From: a virus
DNA: 28,361 nt
Strand: one strand, 5' to 3'
Virus record (IMG/VR): IMGVR_UViG_3300027573_000963
Location: 1 to 28,361 of that record
Below the pieces are notes generated by a model. That model saw only the letters and a program-made list of their open reading frames with translations, searched no databases and had not been told where the DNA came from. The translations under genes were made by a program, and so were the position numbers. Position 1 is the first letter of the stretch; each line of letters opens with the position of its first letter. This document shows, in pieces, positions 7,100 through 14,833 of the stretch.

Positions 7100-8137
7100 T
7101 TACCTCTCATCTAAATTTTTTAATTTTATGAGTAACTCTCTTTCTTCGTCTGAGAGCTTTTTAGGTATTTTAACCTTAATAAACACCAAGTGATCTCCCT
7201 TTAAATTAATTCCTTTATGATTCACCTTTAATATAGAACCTGATTGGGTTCCTGCTGGGATAGCTATCTTTTCATTTCCGTGTATCGTATCTGTTATAAT
7301 TTCTTTTCCAAGTATGGCATCTAAATATGATATCTCTTCTTCAGATTGTATATTTGATCCTACTTTTTTAAACTTAGCGTGAGGAGTAACATGCATAGTA
7401 AAATATAAATCGCCTGGTCGTCCAGCATCGATATCACATGGGGCACCTTTACCATTTAATCTTAGTGACATGCCATCGTCTATTCCAGGTGGTATAGTAA
7501 GCTTTATTTGTTCTGTTTTAGCTTTTTGACCTAGACCTAAACAATCCTTACATTTTTCTAAAATCGAATATCCATTTCCAAAGCAATCTGGACAAGTTCT
7601 CACTATCTGCATAATGCCCTGACGTTGGCCCACCTTACCTTGGCCGCCGCAGCCCTTACAAACAATAAGATTAGTGCCATCCTTGGAGCCGTTGCCCTTG
7701 CAAGAAGCGCATCCTATAGGCCTATCTATTTGAATATTTTTAACACAACCTAGGGCAGCTTCCATAAAATCTATAGTGAGATTTTTGTATATATCTTCGC
7801 CCTTCAATTTTTGTCTTCGGTTGCCGCGATTAAACAGCTGATCGTAATAATCATCGCGCCCAACTGTTTGTCGTAATATCTCTTCTAGATCTTCTTGGCT
7901 TATATTTTGATTATGTTGGGGCCTTCCAGAAGTATTACCAAATTTATCGAATTGCTCTTTTTTCTTTGGGTCGCTTAATATTTCATAAGCGGCAGTTACT
8001 TCTTTGAATTTTTCTTCGGCCTTGGGGTCGGGGTTGCGATCTGGGTGGAGTTCAAGCGCTAACTTCCGGTATGCTTTCTTTATTTCGTCGGGAGTTGCGT
8101 CCTTTTTTAGTCCTAGTGTTTCGTATGGGTTTGTCAT
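7100..8137 (-). CDS. dnaJ: DnaJ (type I Hsp40) co-chaperone
   Basis: DnaJ delivers substrates to Hsp70 (DnaK) and stimulates its ATPase. All type I parts are present in 345 residues: J domain (1-68) with HPD at 31-33, a short polar linker rather than a long Gly/Phe region, four CxxCxGxG zinc repeats (C143/C146, C160/C163, C182/C185, C196/C199), and the C-terminal substrate-binding domains with [16 protein letters not shown] (231-246). Bacterial DnaJ is about 375. No dnaK or grpE is in the window, so it presumably works with host DnaK. The start overlaps the end of ruvC by 86 bases; this is required because the J-domain begins there. The ribosome binding site (AGGG) is modest. Confidence 0.96.
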   Translation of the reverse strand: MTNPYETLGLKKDATPDEIKKAYRKLALELHPDRNPDPKAEEKFKEVTAAYEILSDPKKKEQFDKFGNTSGRPQHNQNISQEDLEEILRQTVGRDDYYDQLFNRGNRRQKLKGEDIYKNLTIDFMEAALGCVKNIQIDRPIGCASCKGNGSKDGTNLIVCKGCGGQGKVGQRQGIMQIVRTCPDCFGNGYSILEKCKDCLGLGQKAKTEQIKLTIPPGIDDGMSLRLNGKGAPCDIDAGRPGDLYFTMHVTPHAKFKKVGSNIQSEEEISYLDAILGKEIITDTIHGNEKIAIPAGTQSGSILKVNHKGINLKGDHLVFIKVKIPKKLSDEERELLIKLKNLDER

Positions 8138-8609
8138 GTCGGCCCTGTTTAATAAGTTGTTGAGCAGCTAGTCCAAGAACTATAGCATCTACAGTATCAT
8201 TATCTTCTTCGAAATCAAAAGTTAAATTATATTTTGTAACTATGGCCTCAAATGCCTGCTCTTTCTTAATACCAATTCCAAGTTCGGAACGAGCAGTTAC
8301 AGCTAACATATTGATTGGATCTTTCTTTGTTTCTTCGTATATAGTTTTAAGTGCTATACCTCTAAACATACTCAATAATTTGAAGGTATTCATATTGCGA
8401 CCTTTAAATATATCTTCTATTACAGTATAGTCTGGCTTGTGAAATTGAATTAATTTTCGAACTTCTTCTTGAAAATGAACTAATCGTTCCCCGTGAGACT
8501 TGCTTTTACAAGGTGCTATTAACCCACAATGCTTTATTGATATCTTGCCGTTGTTAATCAACGCAATGCCCGTGTAAGCTGAAGAAACATCGAAGGCTAA
8601 TATTTTCAT
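8052..8609 (-). CDS. ruvC: RuvC-like Holliday junction resolvase
   Basis: RuvC cleaves four-way DNA junctions. The 185-aa protein has the RNase H-fold acidic residues at positions matching E. coli RuvC: Asp7 in [11 protein letters not shown], Glu65 in TVIEDIFKG, and Asp138 and Asp141 in DNDTVDAI. After residue 155 there is a strongly basic tail ([17 protein letters not shown]...), encoded where the gene overlaps dnaJ in another frame. In a T4-like scheme it replaces endonuclease VII in resolving branched DNA before packaging. The start follows the ssb terminator U tract with a weak GGA site, so expression may depend on read-through or a promoter near 8661-8688. Confidence 0.93.
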   Translation of the reverse strand: MKILAFDVSSAYTGIALINNGKISIKHCGLIAPCKSKSHGERLVHFQEEVRKLIQFHKPDYTVIEDIFKGRNMNTFKLLSMFRGIALKTIYEETKKDPINMLAVTARSELGIGIKKEQAFEAIVTKYNLTFDFEEDNDTVDAIVLGLAAQQLIKQGRHDKPIRNTRTKKGRNSRRNKESIPEVSA

Positions 8610-8625
8610 TTTTTTCCAAATAAAA

Positions 8626-8656
8626 AAATAAGGGGCGTGTTTAGCGCCCCTTATTT
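8626..8656 (-). terminator. Rho-independent terminator after ssb
   Basis: Arms 8626-8637 and 8645-8656 form a perfect 12-bp stem (AAATAAGGGGCG / CGCCCCTTATTT) with a 7-base loop. On the minus strand it is followed by a T run (8628-8622). It lies 16 bases after the ssb stop and 17 bases before ruvC. Confidence 0.9.
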
Positions 8657-8660
8657 AGTG

Positions 8661-8688
8661 ATTAAATTTTATTATACATTAAAGTCAA
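8661..8688 (-). promoter_or_regulatory. Possible sigma-70-like promoter at the end of ssb
   Basis: On the minus strand TTGACT (8688-8683) is followed after 16 bases by TTTAAT (8666-8661); a perfect TATAAT also lies at 8676-8671. Part of the -35 match falls within the Asp-Phe repeat codons of ssb, so chance is possible. If real, transcription would begin inside the terminator stem, disabling the hairpin and serving ruvC and dnaJ. Confidence 0.3.
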
Positions 8689-9286
8689 AGTCGCTATCGT
8701 CAGTGGATGCCTCTGCTGGCTCACTTACCGCTGCGGCTACTGTCTTTTTAACCGGCGCCATACCTAGCTTCTCGCGAATGCTATCTGGAGTTGGTACTTC
8801 AACCATCTTATCCAAATCCACTGAAGTCAAGAAAGCCTTAATTACTTCCTTTTCTTCTGCTGACAAGGACTCTTTTGGTTCTGGTATAATCGTATACAAG
8901 GGCTGAGTTCCCTTTGGATTACGCTTGACATCGACATCGTAAGCTCGTGGATCGCCCCATTTCTGGTTCTTAAATAAATCCATTATCTGCTTAAATATCT
9001 GTGGGCCAATTTCAAGAATTGCAGGTTTGTTAGTGCGTCTGTTAAGAACTCCAACATACCATCTAGCCTGTGCCTGCTCACCTTGCTGGCACAACGGGCA
9101 ATCTTTAACCGCACATCTTAGCTTGCGGTTTTGTCCAGTTGTATCTTGTGACCAGTGGGTATAGAACTGATAAGGTGAAGTTAAGCAACGAACGTGGTTG
9201 CTGCCCTCTTCAAGCCTCATAAAATCATTACGACCGGTATCACCATCTGCCCAACTATCAAGTTTTCCTACTACTTTTGTACTCAT
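8672..9286 (-). CDS. Single-stranded DNA-binding protein, T4 gp32-like
   Basis: The 204-aa protein matches the layout of phage gp32-type SSBs: an N-terminal basic/aromatic region, a zinc site HWSQDTTGQNRKLRC..KDCPLC (His44, Cys58, Cys63, Cys66), an OB-like core (70-135), and an acidic C-terminal tip TDDSDFDFNV that in SSBs recruits partner proteins. It is shorter than T4 gp32 (301). It protects single strands at the fork and organises replication and recombination proteins. It has its own promoter (9353-9385), a leader of about 60 bases, an AGGAGA site and a strong terminator, consistent with high expression. It could bind RNA as well. Family assignment rests on the zinc pattern and acidic tail. 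Confidence 0.85.
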   Translation of the reverse strand: MSTKVVGKLDSWADGDTGRNDFMRLEEGSNHVRCLTSPYQFYTHWSQDTTGQNRKLRCAVKDCPLCQQGEQAQARWYVGVLNRRTNKPAILEIGPQIFKQIMDLFKNQKWGDPRAYDVDVKRNPKGTQPLYTIIPEPKESLSAEEKEVIKAFLTSVDLDKMVEVPTPDSIREKLGMAPVKKTVAAAVSEPAEASTDDSDFDFNV

Positions 9287-9352
9287 TTTTATATTTCTCC
9301 TGTTATTTTATTCGCCCTTTAGCTTTAGCACCATGCAAACGCATACGGGCAT

Positions 9353-9385
9353 AATATACTATGATCCTTTATTTAAAAAAGTCAA
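9353..9385 (-). promoter_or_regulatory. Sigma-70-like promoter for ssb
   Basis: On the minus strand TTGACT (9385-9380) precedes TAGTAT (9361-9356) with an 18-base spacer; an overlapping TATATT (9358-9353) is an alternative -10. It lies in the 105-base gap between the 180-aa gene and ssb. The predicted start near 9346 gives a leader of about 60 bases with short self-complementary runs (ATGC..GCAT). Confidence 0.65.
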
Positions 9386-9391
9386 GTATTT

Positions 9392-9934
9392 TTACCAAGC
9401 GTTAGGATCCTGCCCAACATTTGGTTCTTTATTACCTTCTTCTATAATTCCATTCCAACTAGACGCCTGCTCATGTGGATAAGCGCGCTTTAATATATGC
9501 TTGCACAAATAATGCATCTTATTAAAGCTATCATACTTACTGCTTACCCACTTGGCAAATGCCATAGCTTCGGAATATTTATTAGAAGCATTTATATAGT
9601 CATCATCCATTTCAGCAAACCAGGCCCTACTTTTATCAGTTTTGATATTGTTGGCCGCGGCTTTAACTAATGCGGCATAACTATACGCTTTCTTCTTAAG
9701 CGTATCCATTTTAGAAACGTGAGCGGTGGCAATGGCTAATAACTCTGAGCAAATATCAGCCCCTCTTAAATATTTAGTGGCTAGAATTTCTGCCATATTT
9801 ATATCTATATTACCATCTTTTGGCATAGCATCTGATAGCGTACGAATTTCGGCAGTATCCAAGTTCATAGGATCGAACTCGTTACTATCTCCACCATTTA
9901 ATATGTCTCTAACTGTTACTAATTGTTTACTCAT
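9392..9934 (-). CDS. Unknown 180-aa helical protein upstream of ssb
   Basis: I choose the ATG at 9934 because it overlaps the TGA of the preceding gene (ATGA) and has a GAGGCG site 6 bases upstream; a longer frame to 10012 would overlap that gene by 82 bases. The protein begins MSKQLVTVRDILNGGDSNEF and then is mostly helical, with an Ala-rich segment (YSYAALVKAAANNI) and a His/Cys-bearing helix KMHYLCKHILKRAYPHEQ near the C-terminus. No catalytic motif or membrane segment is seen. By position next to ssb it could be a loader or mediator (as T4 gp59 or UvsY lie near gp32), but no sequence similarity supports this. Confidence 0.8.
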   Translation of the reverse strand: MSKQLVTVRDILNGGDSNEFDPMNLDTAEIRTLSDAMPKDGNIDINMAEILATKYLRGADICSELLAIATAHVSKMDTLKKKAYSYAALVKAAANNIKTDKSRAWFAEMDDDYINASNKYSEAMAFAKWVSSKYDSFNKMHYLCKHILKRAYPHEQASSWNGIIEEGNKEPNVGQDPNAW

Positions 9935-10191
9935 TTTTTTCGCCTCATATCGTCTATTATTCTCAATCTTTGAGTTATCATTAATTGTTGAATAAAAAAT
10001 ACAATCGCCCATGGAATAGGTTTATTTGGTTTAATAAAAGTAATGAAACCCTCTTCATCACTTTCAAATAATTCCTTAAAAAACTCTTCACCTTTAGTAT
10101 CCTTATCGGTAAATTGAGCAACTAGTTCTTTATAATATTGATATTCCTGGTCAGTCATCTCTACTTTCTGATGGGCTATTGCTTTAATCAT
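9931..10191 (-). CDS. Unknown 86-aa protein
   Basis: The start ATG shares one base with the preceding stop (TAATG), with AGGAG 9 bases upstream. The protein is charged, with an acidic patch FKELFESDEEGF (38-49) followed by a hydrophobic segment PIPWAIVFFIQQLMI (58-72) and a basic end RLRIIDDMRRKK. The hydrophobic segment is short for a membrane helix and more likely packs as an amphipathic helix. No family recognised. It is translationally coupled on both sides in the dnaE to ssb block, so a replication accessory role is possible. Confidence 0.78.
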   Translation of the reverse strand: MIKAIAHQKVEMTDQEYQYYKELVAQFTDKDTKGEEFFKELFESDEEGFITFIKPNKPIPWAIVFFIQQLMITQRLRIIDDMRRKK

Positions 10192-10790
10192 TAAGTGCTT
10201 CTCCTAAAAGCTCCTCCAGAACCACTAACAACATTTTGTCGCACTCGTTCTTTTTCATACTCCATCTTGGCTCGGACGGCAGCTGAAACTGGCGTATCGT
10301 CGTCGCCCATTACTAACCCATTAGCATTACCAAGTCTTTCAGCTAATGCTTCGGTGAGTGCTTCGTCTCTTATGCTTTGCTCATCATCGCCCTCACCTAA
10401 AGCCTCTTGTTTCATTTTTCGAAGTATTTCTTTGGCCTCTTTTTTTTGCTGTTGCTTAAAGGCGGCATCGGAGGCTTCCACAGCTTCTTCTTCCTCTTCT
10501 ACTTCTTCAGAAATCATCTCACCAGCTTGCTCTACAGGTATTATACCCCGTTCGATGGCCTTTGGCTCTTCCTTAAACATCTGCCTAACCTCAAAATTAG
10601 CTACTATGAGGTTAGCTATATTTTCAGCATCCGCTGCTGGTAGGCTTTTATTTAGTAAGGTCTGCAAACTTAAATAAGATGCCAATCGTTCAGCCTGCAT
10701 TATACTTTTGCCACAGGCTGGACATTGATTATTTTTTATGGCAAATGTGAATTCAGGAGTCACATTAACCGTACAATTGTCACACTTCAT
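10191..10790 (-). CDS. Unknown protein with N-terminal zinc ribbon and acidic linker
   Basis: The start is taken as ATG at 10790, one base after the dnaE stop (TAAcATG) with GGAG about 10 bases upstream; an in-frame TTG at 10805 is less likely. The 199-aa protein starts with a compact zinc ribbon (C3/C6, C23/C26), then a helical region, a very acidic run (EEVEEEEEAVEASD, near residues 95-108), a Lys/Gln-rich helix, and a C-terminal part ending in a Gly/Ser-Arg tail. The layout suggests a nucleic-acid or polymerase-associated adaptor. Coupled directly behind the polymerase, it may act at the fork (inference). No family recognised. Confidence 0.82.
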   Translation of the reverse strand: MKCDNCTVNVTPEFTFAIKNNQCPACGKSIMQAERLASYLSLQTLLNKSLPAADAENIANLIVANFEVRQMFKEEPKAIERGIIPVEQAGEMISEEVEEEEEAVEASDAAFKQQQKKEAKEILRKMKQEALGEGDDEQSIRDEALTEALAERLGNANGLVMGDDDTPVSAAVRAKMEYEKERVRQNVVSGSGGAFRRST

Positions 10791-10791
10791 G

Positions 10792-13700
10792 TTACATCGC
10801 TCCAATATTATTATTTTCTAATCGTTCCAATACTAGAGAATTAGCACCATTATAGGAATTGATTTTGCAAACTGCTCTAACAGGTTTTCCTATATCAAGC
10901 AATTCTTTATATTTATTCCATTGTTCTGGCCAAACAGTTAGTTGAACGGCATCATTATTTAGGTCCATCAACACTACTTTAGCAAACACTCGGCCCTTAT
11001 TCTTGCCATTTTTAAGCTTCATCTCTTTAATATCAGAAACAATTGATTCTGTTCTTATTAATACACCTTCTGTCATGGTTTTAACCCGTGTTAGTGGAGT
11101 TACGCCCTTACCAGTAAAGAAACCATTATACACATCATTAATATTACCAGAAATGTATTCACCTAGGGTAACTTTTTCGCCCTCAAGCTTTTCTCTCATT
11201 GCAAATTCTTCTTCAAGTCCATCGCAAGTGAAGGTAAAACCCTTTAAGCGGTCTAACTCATCTATACCTTCTTCGGCCTTACCATTGCCATATTTGTTAG
11301 CTTTGGTTCTAATATCCTGATAAAAAGTCCAGGCGGCCTTGCGGGTTATGCCTAATTTATCAAAACACCCGGCCAATGCCAGAGCTTGAATAACGTTCTT
11401 CTTAACAACTCTAGAATTAGTTCTGTATAAGAAGTCAGCAAAGTTCTTGAATGGTGCCTTATTGCGGGCTTCCATTATACTTTGGACGGCTGAACCACCA
11501 ACGCCCTTTACAGCGTCTAGACCAGTTACGATAGTATCCTTGGTTAATACTTTGAAAGAATATCCACTGAAGTTTATGTCAGGTTGTATAATCTTCAAGC
11601 CCAAACGTTCTGCTTCTTTCTTGTAAGCTCTGATATTAGAATCACGAGCAGTTGAATTTTTATTGGTTTCGGCCTGTAAAACTGCCGCCATAAATGCTGC
11701 CGGAAAGTAGTGCTTGTAGTAAGCGGTATGATAACCATTAATACTATAAAATATTCCGTGTGCCTTATTAAATCCATAGCCAGAGAATGGTTCTATAATG
11801 CCATCCCAAATATTAGCAACTTCATGTTCTTGAAGTTTAGCATGCTTCATACCATCGGCTATAAATTCAGCTCTTAGTCTGATTGCCAAGTCTTTACCCT
11901 TTTCTTTTAGTTTGGTAAGCTTGCGCAATCCGTCAGCTTTATTTAAATCCCATCCAGCAACCGCATTTGCTAATTTTGCTAGTTGTTCCTCATATACACA
12001 TTCGCCAAGTGTTTCAGCCAAGGGTGCTCTCAAACACTCATATTTGAATGATACCTTTTCTTTACCATCTCTTCTTGCAATATAAGTTTCGCGAGATTCT
12101 TTGGCAGATGGACGACCAAGGGCATTAACCAAACTTAAATCTTCTATACTCTTTGGCTTGATTTGCTTGCACAAGGCCTTCATGTGAGACGATCCCATTT
12201 GGAATACACACATTGTTCTGCCCTTAGCAATATCATCCCAAACTGCCGGGTCGTTAAATTTAATGTCTTCTGGGCTAGGACAATCCATTCCCAACAAGCG
12301 AGCATTCTCGATAGTATTTTCAATAATACGAAGATGCTCTAAACCTAGTAAGTCCATTTTAATAAGACCCATTTCTTCGCAACGATTCTTTTCATATTGA
12401 ACTGCAATCGCGCCGTTTTTATCTATCCTTAACGGAACATAAGTTGGTAAAGCAATATCACTAATTACTATACCAGCTGCATGAGTTGCGTAGGCCTTCT
12501 CTAATCCAACTAACTTTCTTCCAAATAATTCAAGTTCAGGATATTTAACACAAAATTCAGCAAACTCTTTTGAGCTCTTGAGGGCATCATCTATTGTTTG
12601 AGCTTCTTGCGGAATAGTATCGGTAATCTTATTAGCAATTTTAAAGGCTTCGCTTTTACTACCGCCCAATTCAAGGGAGCGGGCAATGTCTTTAATAATT
12701 ACTTTCGGGGTCATTCTGCTCAAATTAGAAACGTGAGCAACCTTATCCTTACCATATTTATTGATTATATATTCTTCGACCATATCTCTGCCATTGGAAC
12801 TGAAGTCAGAATCAATATCTGGAAACGATTTCTTTTCTTTATTATGAAAACGTTCAAACAACAACCCGTATTCTAATGGATCTACTGCGTGAATACCTAG
12901 TAGATTTCCTACTAGAGAGCCACCTACAGAACCACGGCCTGGACCTACAAGGATGTTCTTGCTCTTTGCGAACTTAATGAAGTCGGACACAATCAACATA
13001 TAAGAGCAGAAATTATGCATCTCAAGAACTTTAATCTCATCCATCATTCTCTGGATATACTTCTTTTTGTCTTCACCTTTTAGATGTCCGAATTTATTCT
13101 TAAATCCTTCTACACAGCGATAGCGCATGAAAGCATGCTCTTCTGGAACAGGCTTATCAAACTTTTGAGCTGCATACCATTTTTGGAACTTGGGATAATC
13201 TGATTCACTGACGAAATCGAACTTCGGAAATCGTGCTTCTTTAACGTCTAGATAAGTAGGCTCTACACACTTATTACCTATCTCTACTGTATTGTCACAA
13301 ACTTCGGTGGCAAATTCTTTACCAAATTTTTCTACGAAGTGATTAAAGATTATAGAACGATCCTTCATATAGAATTCTTCTACTTCGTATCTATGACGAG
13401 TCTTATCGCTGACGGGCGCCTTAGAAGATATGGCCATCAATACATCGTGTGCCTTGGCATCTTCTTTGGTCAGATAATGAATATCTGCAGTAGCAACTAA
13501 TTTAACACCGAGTGACTTACCTATTTCAATAAGTTGCTTATTGATGTGATTTTGATCTACTACTATCTTTTCTTTACCATCTTTGGATAATTCAATTTCG
13601 CCAGTTCTTCTATTTCTAGCCACTATATGTAAATTATGTGGCTGAACCTCAAGATATAAATTATCTTTGAATATTTTCTTTAGGCGCTCCACTGTGCATA

Positions 13701-14208
13701 AAGCATTAGTATGACAAGAATCTTCTAGCCAACGTCCTTCATCATCATGAACGAACATTTGTCTGGACACTAATCCACTACCACAGGCCGTTAGACAAAT
13801 GATACCCTCATTGTATTTTTCGAGCATATCCCAATCAATTTTTGGAAACACTTTGCCCAATACAGCTACGTATTGAAAGTTAGTATAACCTTCATAGTTT
13901 AGCATCAACAGATTTCTATAGCCAACTTCATTGCTTGCTAGTAGAACTATATGACGTCTCTTCTGTTCTTTGTCCTTCACATCATCAACGAAATAAGCTT
14001 CCATGCCAGGAATATACTTAACTCCGTGTTTCTTGGAGGCCTTACGAGCATCAAATACCGCTGCCATAGTACCATGGTCGGTAATTGCTAGTGCTGGCTG
14101 CCCTATTTCAGCAGCCCTTTTAAACATAGCATCTACATTGGTCATAGCATCTTGCATACTGCCTATAGATGTGTGTGCATGTAAATGAACGAAATTATCT
14201 GTTGCCAT
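10792..14208 (-). CDS. dnaE: DNA polymerase III alpha subunit (DnaE-type replicative polymerase)
   Basis: This is the phage replicase (1138 aa from the ATG at 14208; ATG 14217 and GTG 14220 are in-frame alternatives, but 14208 gives the TAAgATG junction seen elsewhere here). Domains in order: PHP (about 4-260), the family C polymerase core with the catalytic metal ligands in FPDIDSDF (Asp464, Asp466) and MDLLGLEHL (Asp619), the GPGRGS loop (423-428), a helix-hairpin-helix region (about 880-960), and a C-terminal OB fold (about 1045-1130). All nine usual PHP metal ligands seem present: His8, His10, Asp20, His45, Glu70, His86, Cys142, Asp242, His244. This suggests built-in 3'-5' proofreading, and no separate DnaQ is seen. 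Sliding clamp and loader genes are not in the window. Confidence 0.97.
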   Translation of the reverse strand: MATDNFVHLHAHTSIGSMQDAMTNVDAMFKRAAEIGQPALAITDHGTMAAVFDARKASKKHGVKYIPGMEAYFVDDVKDKEQKRRHIVLLASNEVGYRNLLMLNYEGYTNFQYVAVLGKVFPKIDWDMLEKYNEGIICLTACGSGLVSRQMFVHDDEGRWLEDSCHTNALCTVERLKKIFKDNLYLEVQPHNLHIVARNRRTGEIELSKDGKEKIVVDQNHINKQLIEIGKSLGVKLVATADIHYLTKEDAKAHDVLMAISSKAPVSDKTRHRYEVEEFYMKDRSIIFNHFVEKFGKEFATEVCDNTVEIGNKCVEPTYLDVKEARFPKFDFVSESDYPKFQKWYAAQKFDKPVPEEHAFMRYRCVEGFKNKFGHLKGEDKKKYIQRMMDEIKVLEMHNFCSYMLIVSDFIKFAKSKNILVGPGRGSVGGSLVGNLLGIHAVDPLEYGLLFERFHNKEKKSFPDIDSDFSSNGRDMVEEYIINKYGKDKVAHVSNLSRMTPKVIIKDIARSLELGGSKSEAFKIANKITDTIPQEAQTIDDALKSSKEFAEFCVKYPELELFGRKLVGLEKAYATHAAGIVISDIALPTYVPLRIDKNGAIAVQYEKNRCEEMGLIKMDLLGLEHLRIIENTIENARLLGMDCPSPEDIKFNDPAVWDDIAKGRTMCVFQMGSSHMKALCKQIKPKSIEDLSLVNALGRPSAKESRETYIARRDGKEKVSFKYECLRAPLAETLGECVYEEQLAKLANAVAGWDLNKADGLRKLTKLKEKGKDLAIRLRAEFIADGMKHAKLQEHEVANIWDGIIEPFSGYGFNKAHGIFYSINGYHTAYYKHYFPAAFMAAVLQAETNKNSTARDSNIRAYKKEAERLGLKIIQPDINFSGYSFKVLTKDTIVTGLDAVKGVGGSAVQSIMEARNKAPFKNFADFLYRTNSRVVKKNVIQALALAGCFDKLGITRKAAWTFYQDIRTKANKYGNGKAEEGIDELDRLKGFTFTCDGLEEEFAMREKLEGEKVTLGEYISGNINDVYNGFFTGKGVTPLTRVKTMTEGVLIRTESIVSDIKEMKLKNGKNKGRVFAKVVLMDLNNDAVQLTVWPEQWNKYKELLDIGKPVRAVCKINSYNGANSLVLERLENNNIGAM

Positions 14209-14209
14209 C

Positions 14210-14557
14210 TTACTCATCACCTAAAACTATACTAATGTCTAACTTTGTAGTCATCCACTCGGCTAATTTTTTATCAAATTCAATCTTTCGATCGATTGTT
14301 TGCAAATCTGCTATATCCAATTCTTTTGGCATAGAGAATTTAACAATATTTTTTTCTAACTTGCCTTCGATTGTAAATCCATCAGGAGATTCTATTTTTA
14401 ATAATCTAATAGAGCCTAACGGATATTTTGGCGATCCAAAACTGGTCATATACTTTACAATATCTTTATCTATTCTACAAGGTAAGGTATATTGTAAATT
14501 TACGCAGGTTGAACATCTGGTTCTTTCTACTTTTACTACTTCAGAAAATTGGACCAT
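14210..14557 (-). CDS. Unknown 115-aa protein upstream of dnaE
   Basis: ATG start with a GGTGG site 5 bases upstream. It has three Cys near the N-terminus (C15, C18, C27 in RCSTCVNLQYTLPCR) that may bind zinc with another ligand, followed by a beta-rich middle (GSIRLLKIESPDGFTIEGKL) and an acidic end. It begins only 17 bases after the terminator at 14575-14608, so it and dnaE need read-through or an overlapping promoter. One base separates its stop from the dnaE start. No family recognised. Confidence 0.78.
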   Translation of the reverse strand: MVQFSEVVKVERTRCSTCVNLQYTLPCRIDKDIVKYMTSFGSPKYPLGSIRLLKIESPDGFTIEGKLEKNIVKFSMPKELDIADLQTIDRKIEFDKKLAEWMTTKLDISIVLGDE

Positions 14558-14574
14558 TTAGCCACCATAATAAA

Positions 14575-14608
14575 AAAGAGTATGAAGTTTTAAGGCCTCA
14601 TACTCTTT
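14575..14608 (-). terminator. Rho-independent terminator between the 72-aa gene and the dnaE operon
   Basis: Arms 14575-14585 and 14598-14608 form an 11-bp perfect stem (AAAGAGTATGA / TCATACTCTTT) with a 12-base loop. On the minus strand T-rich sequence (TTTATTAT) follows. It starts a few bases past the stop of the 72-aa gene. Confidence 0.85.
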
Positions 14609-14614
14609 CGGAAT

Positions 14615-14833
14615 TTAGGATTTCTTTGCTACAAAAAGGGAGAGACCGACTTCGGTTTCCCCGGTAGCGTGATCTAGTAATGCTTTCATTACCTGACCAA
14701 CATCGCACTCGCCGGCTGTGATTTCTGCTACGCTTGCTTCGAGAACTACGCGCAACTTTTCATCTTCCTTGCCTTTCTTTACTGAATAATTTAATACCTT
14801 AAATCCACCTACTGCTTGCTTTACATCACTCAC
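14615..14833 (-). CDS. Unknown 72-aa protein
   Basis: A GTG start overlaps the trigger factor stop (GTGA) with AGAGGT upstream. The small protein is predicted alpha/beta: a strand FKVLNYSVKKG, a strand KLRVVLEASV, a helix VGQVMKALLDH, and a closing strand VGLSLFVAKK. Last gene before the terminator at 14575-14608 and coupled to trigger factor. No family recognised. Confidence 0.75.
   Translation of the reverse strand: MSDVKQAVGGFKVLNYSVKKGKEDEKLRVVLEASVAEITAGECDVGQVMKALLDHATGETEVGLSLFVAKKS

Noticed and set aside
11595-11777. A 60-aa minus-strand frame inside dnaE
   Set aside because: It is out of frame with the polymerase core and resembles no protein; an ordinary shadow.
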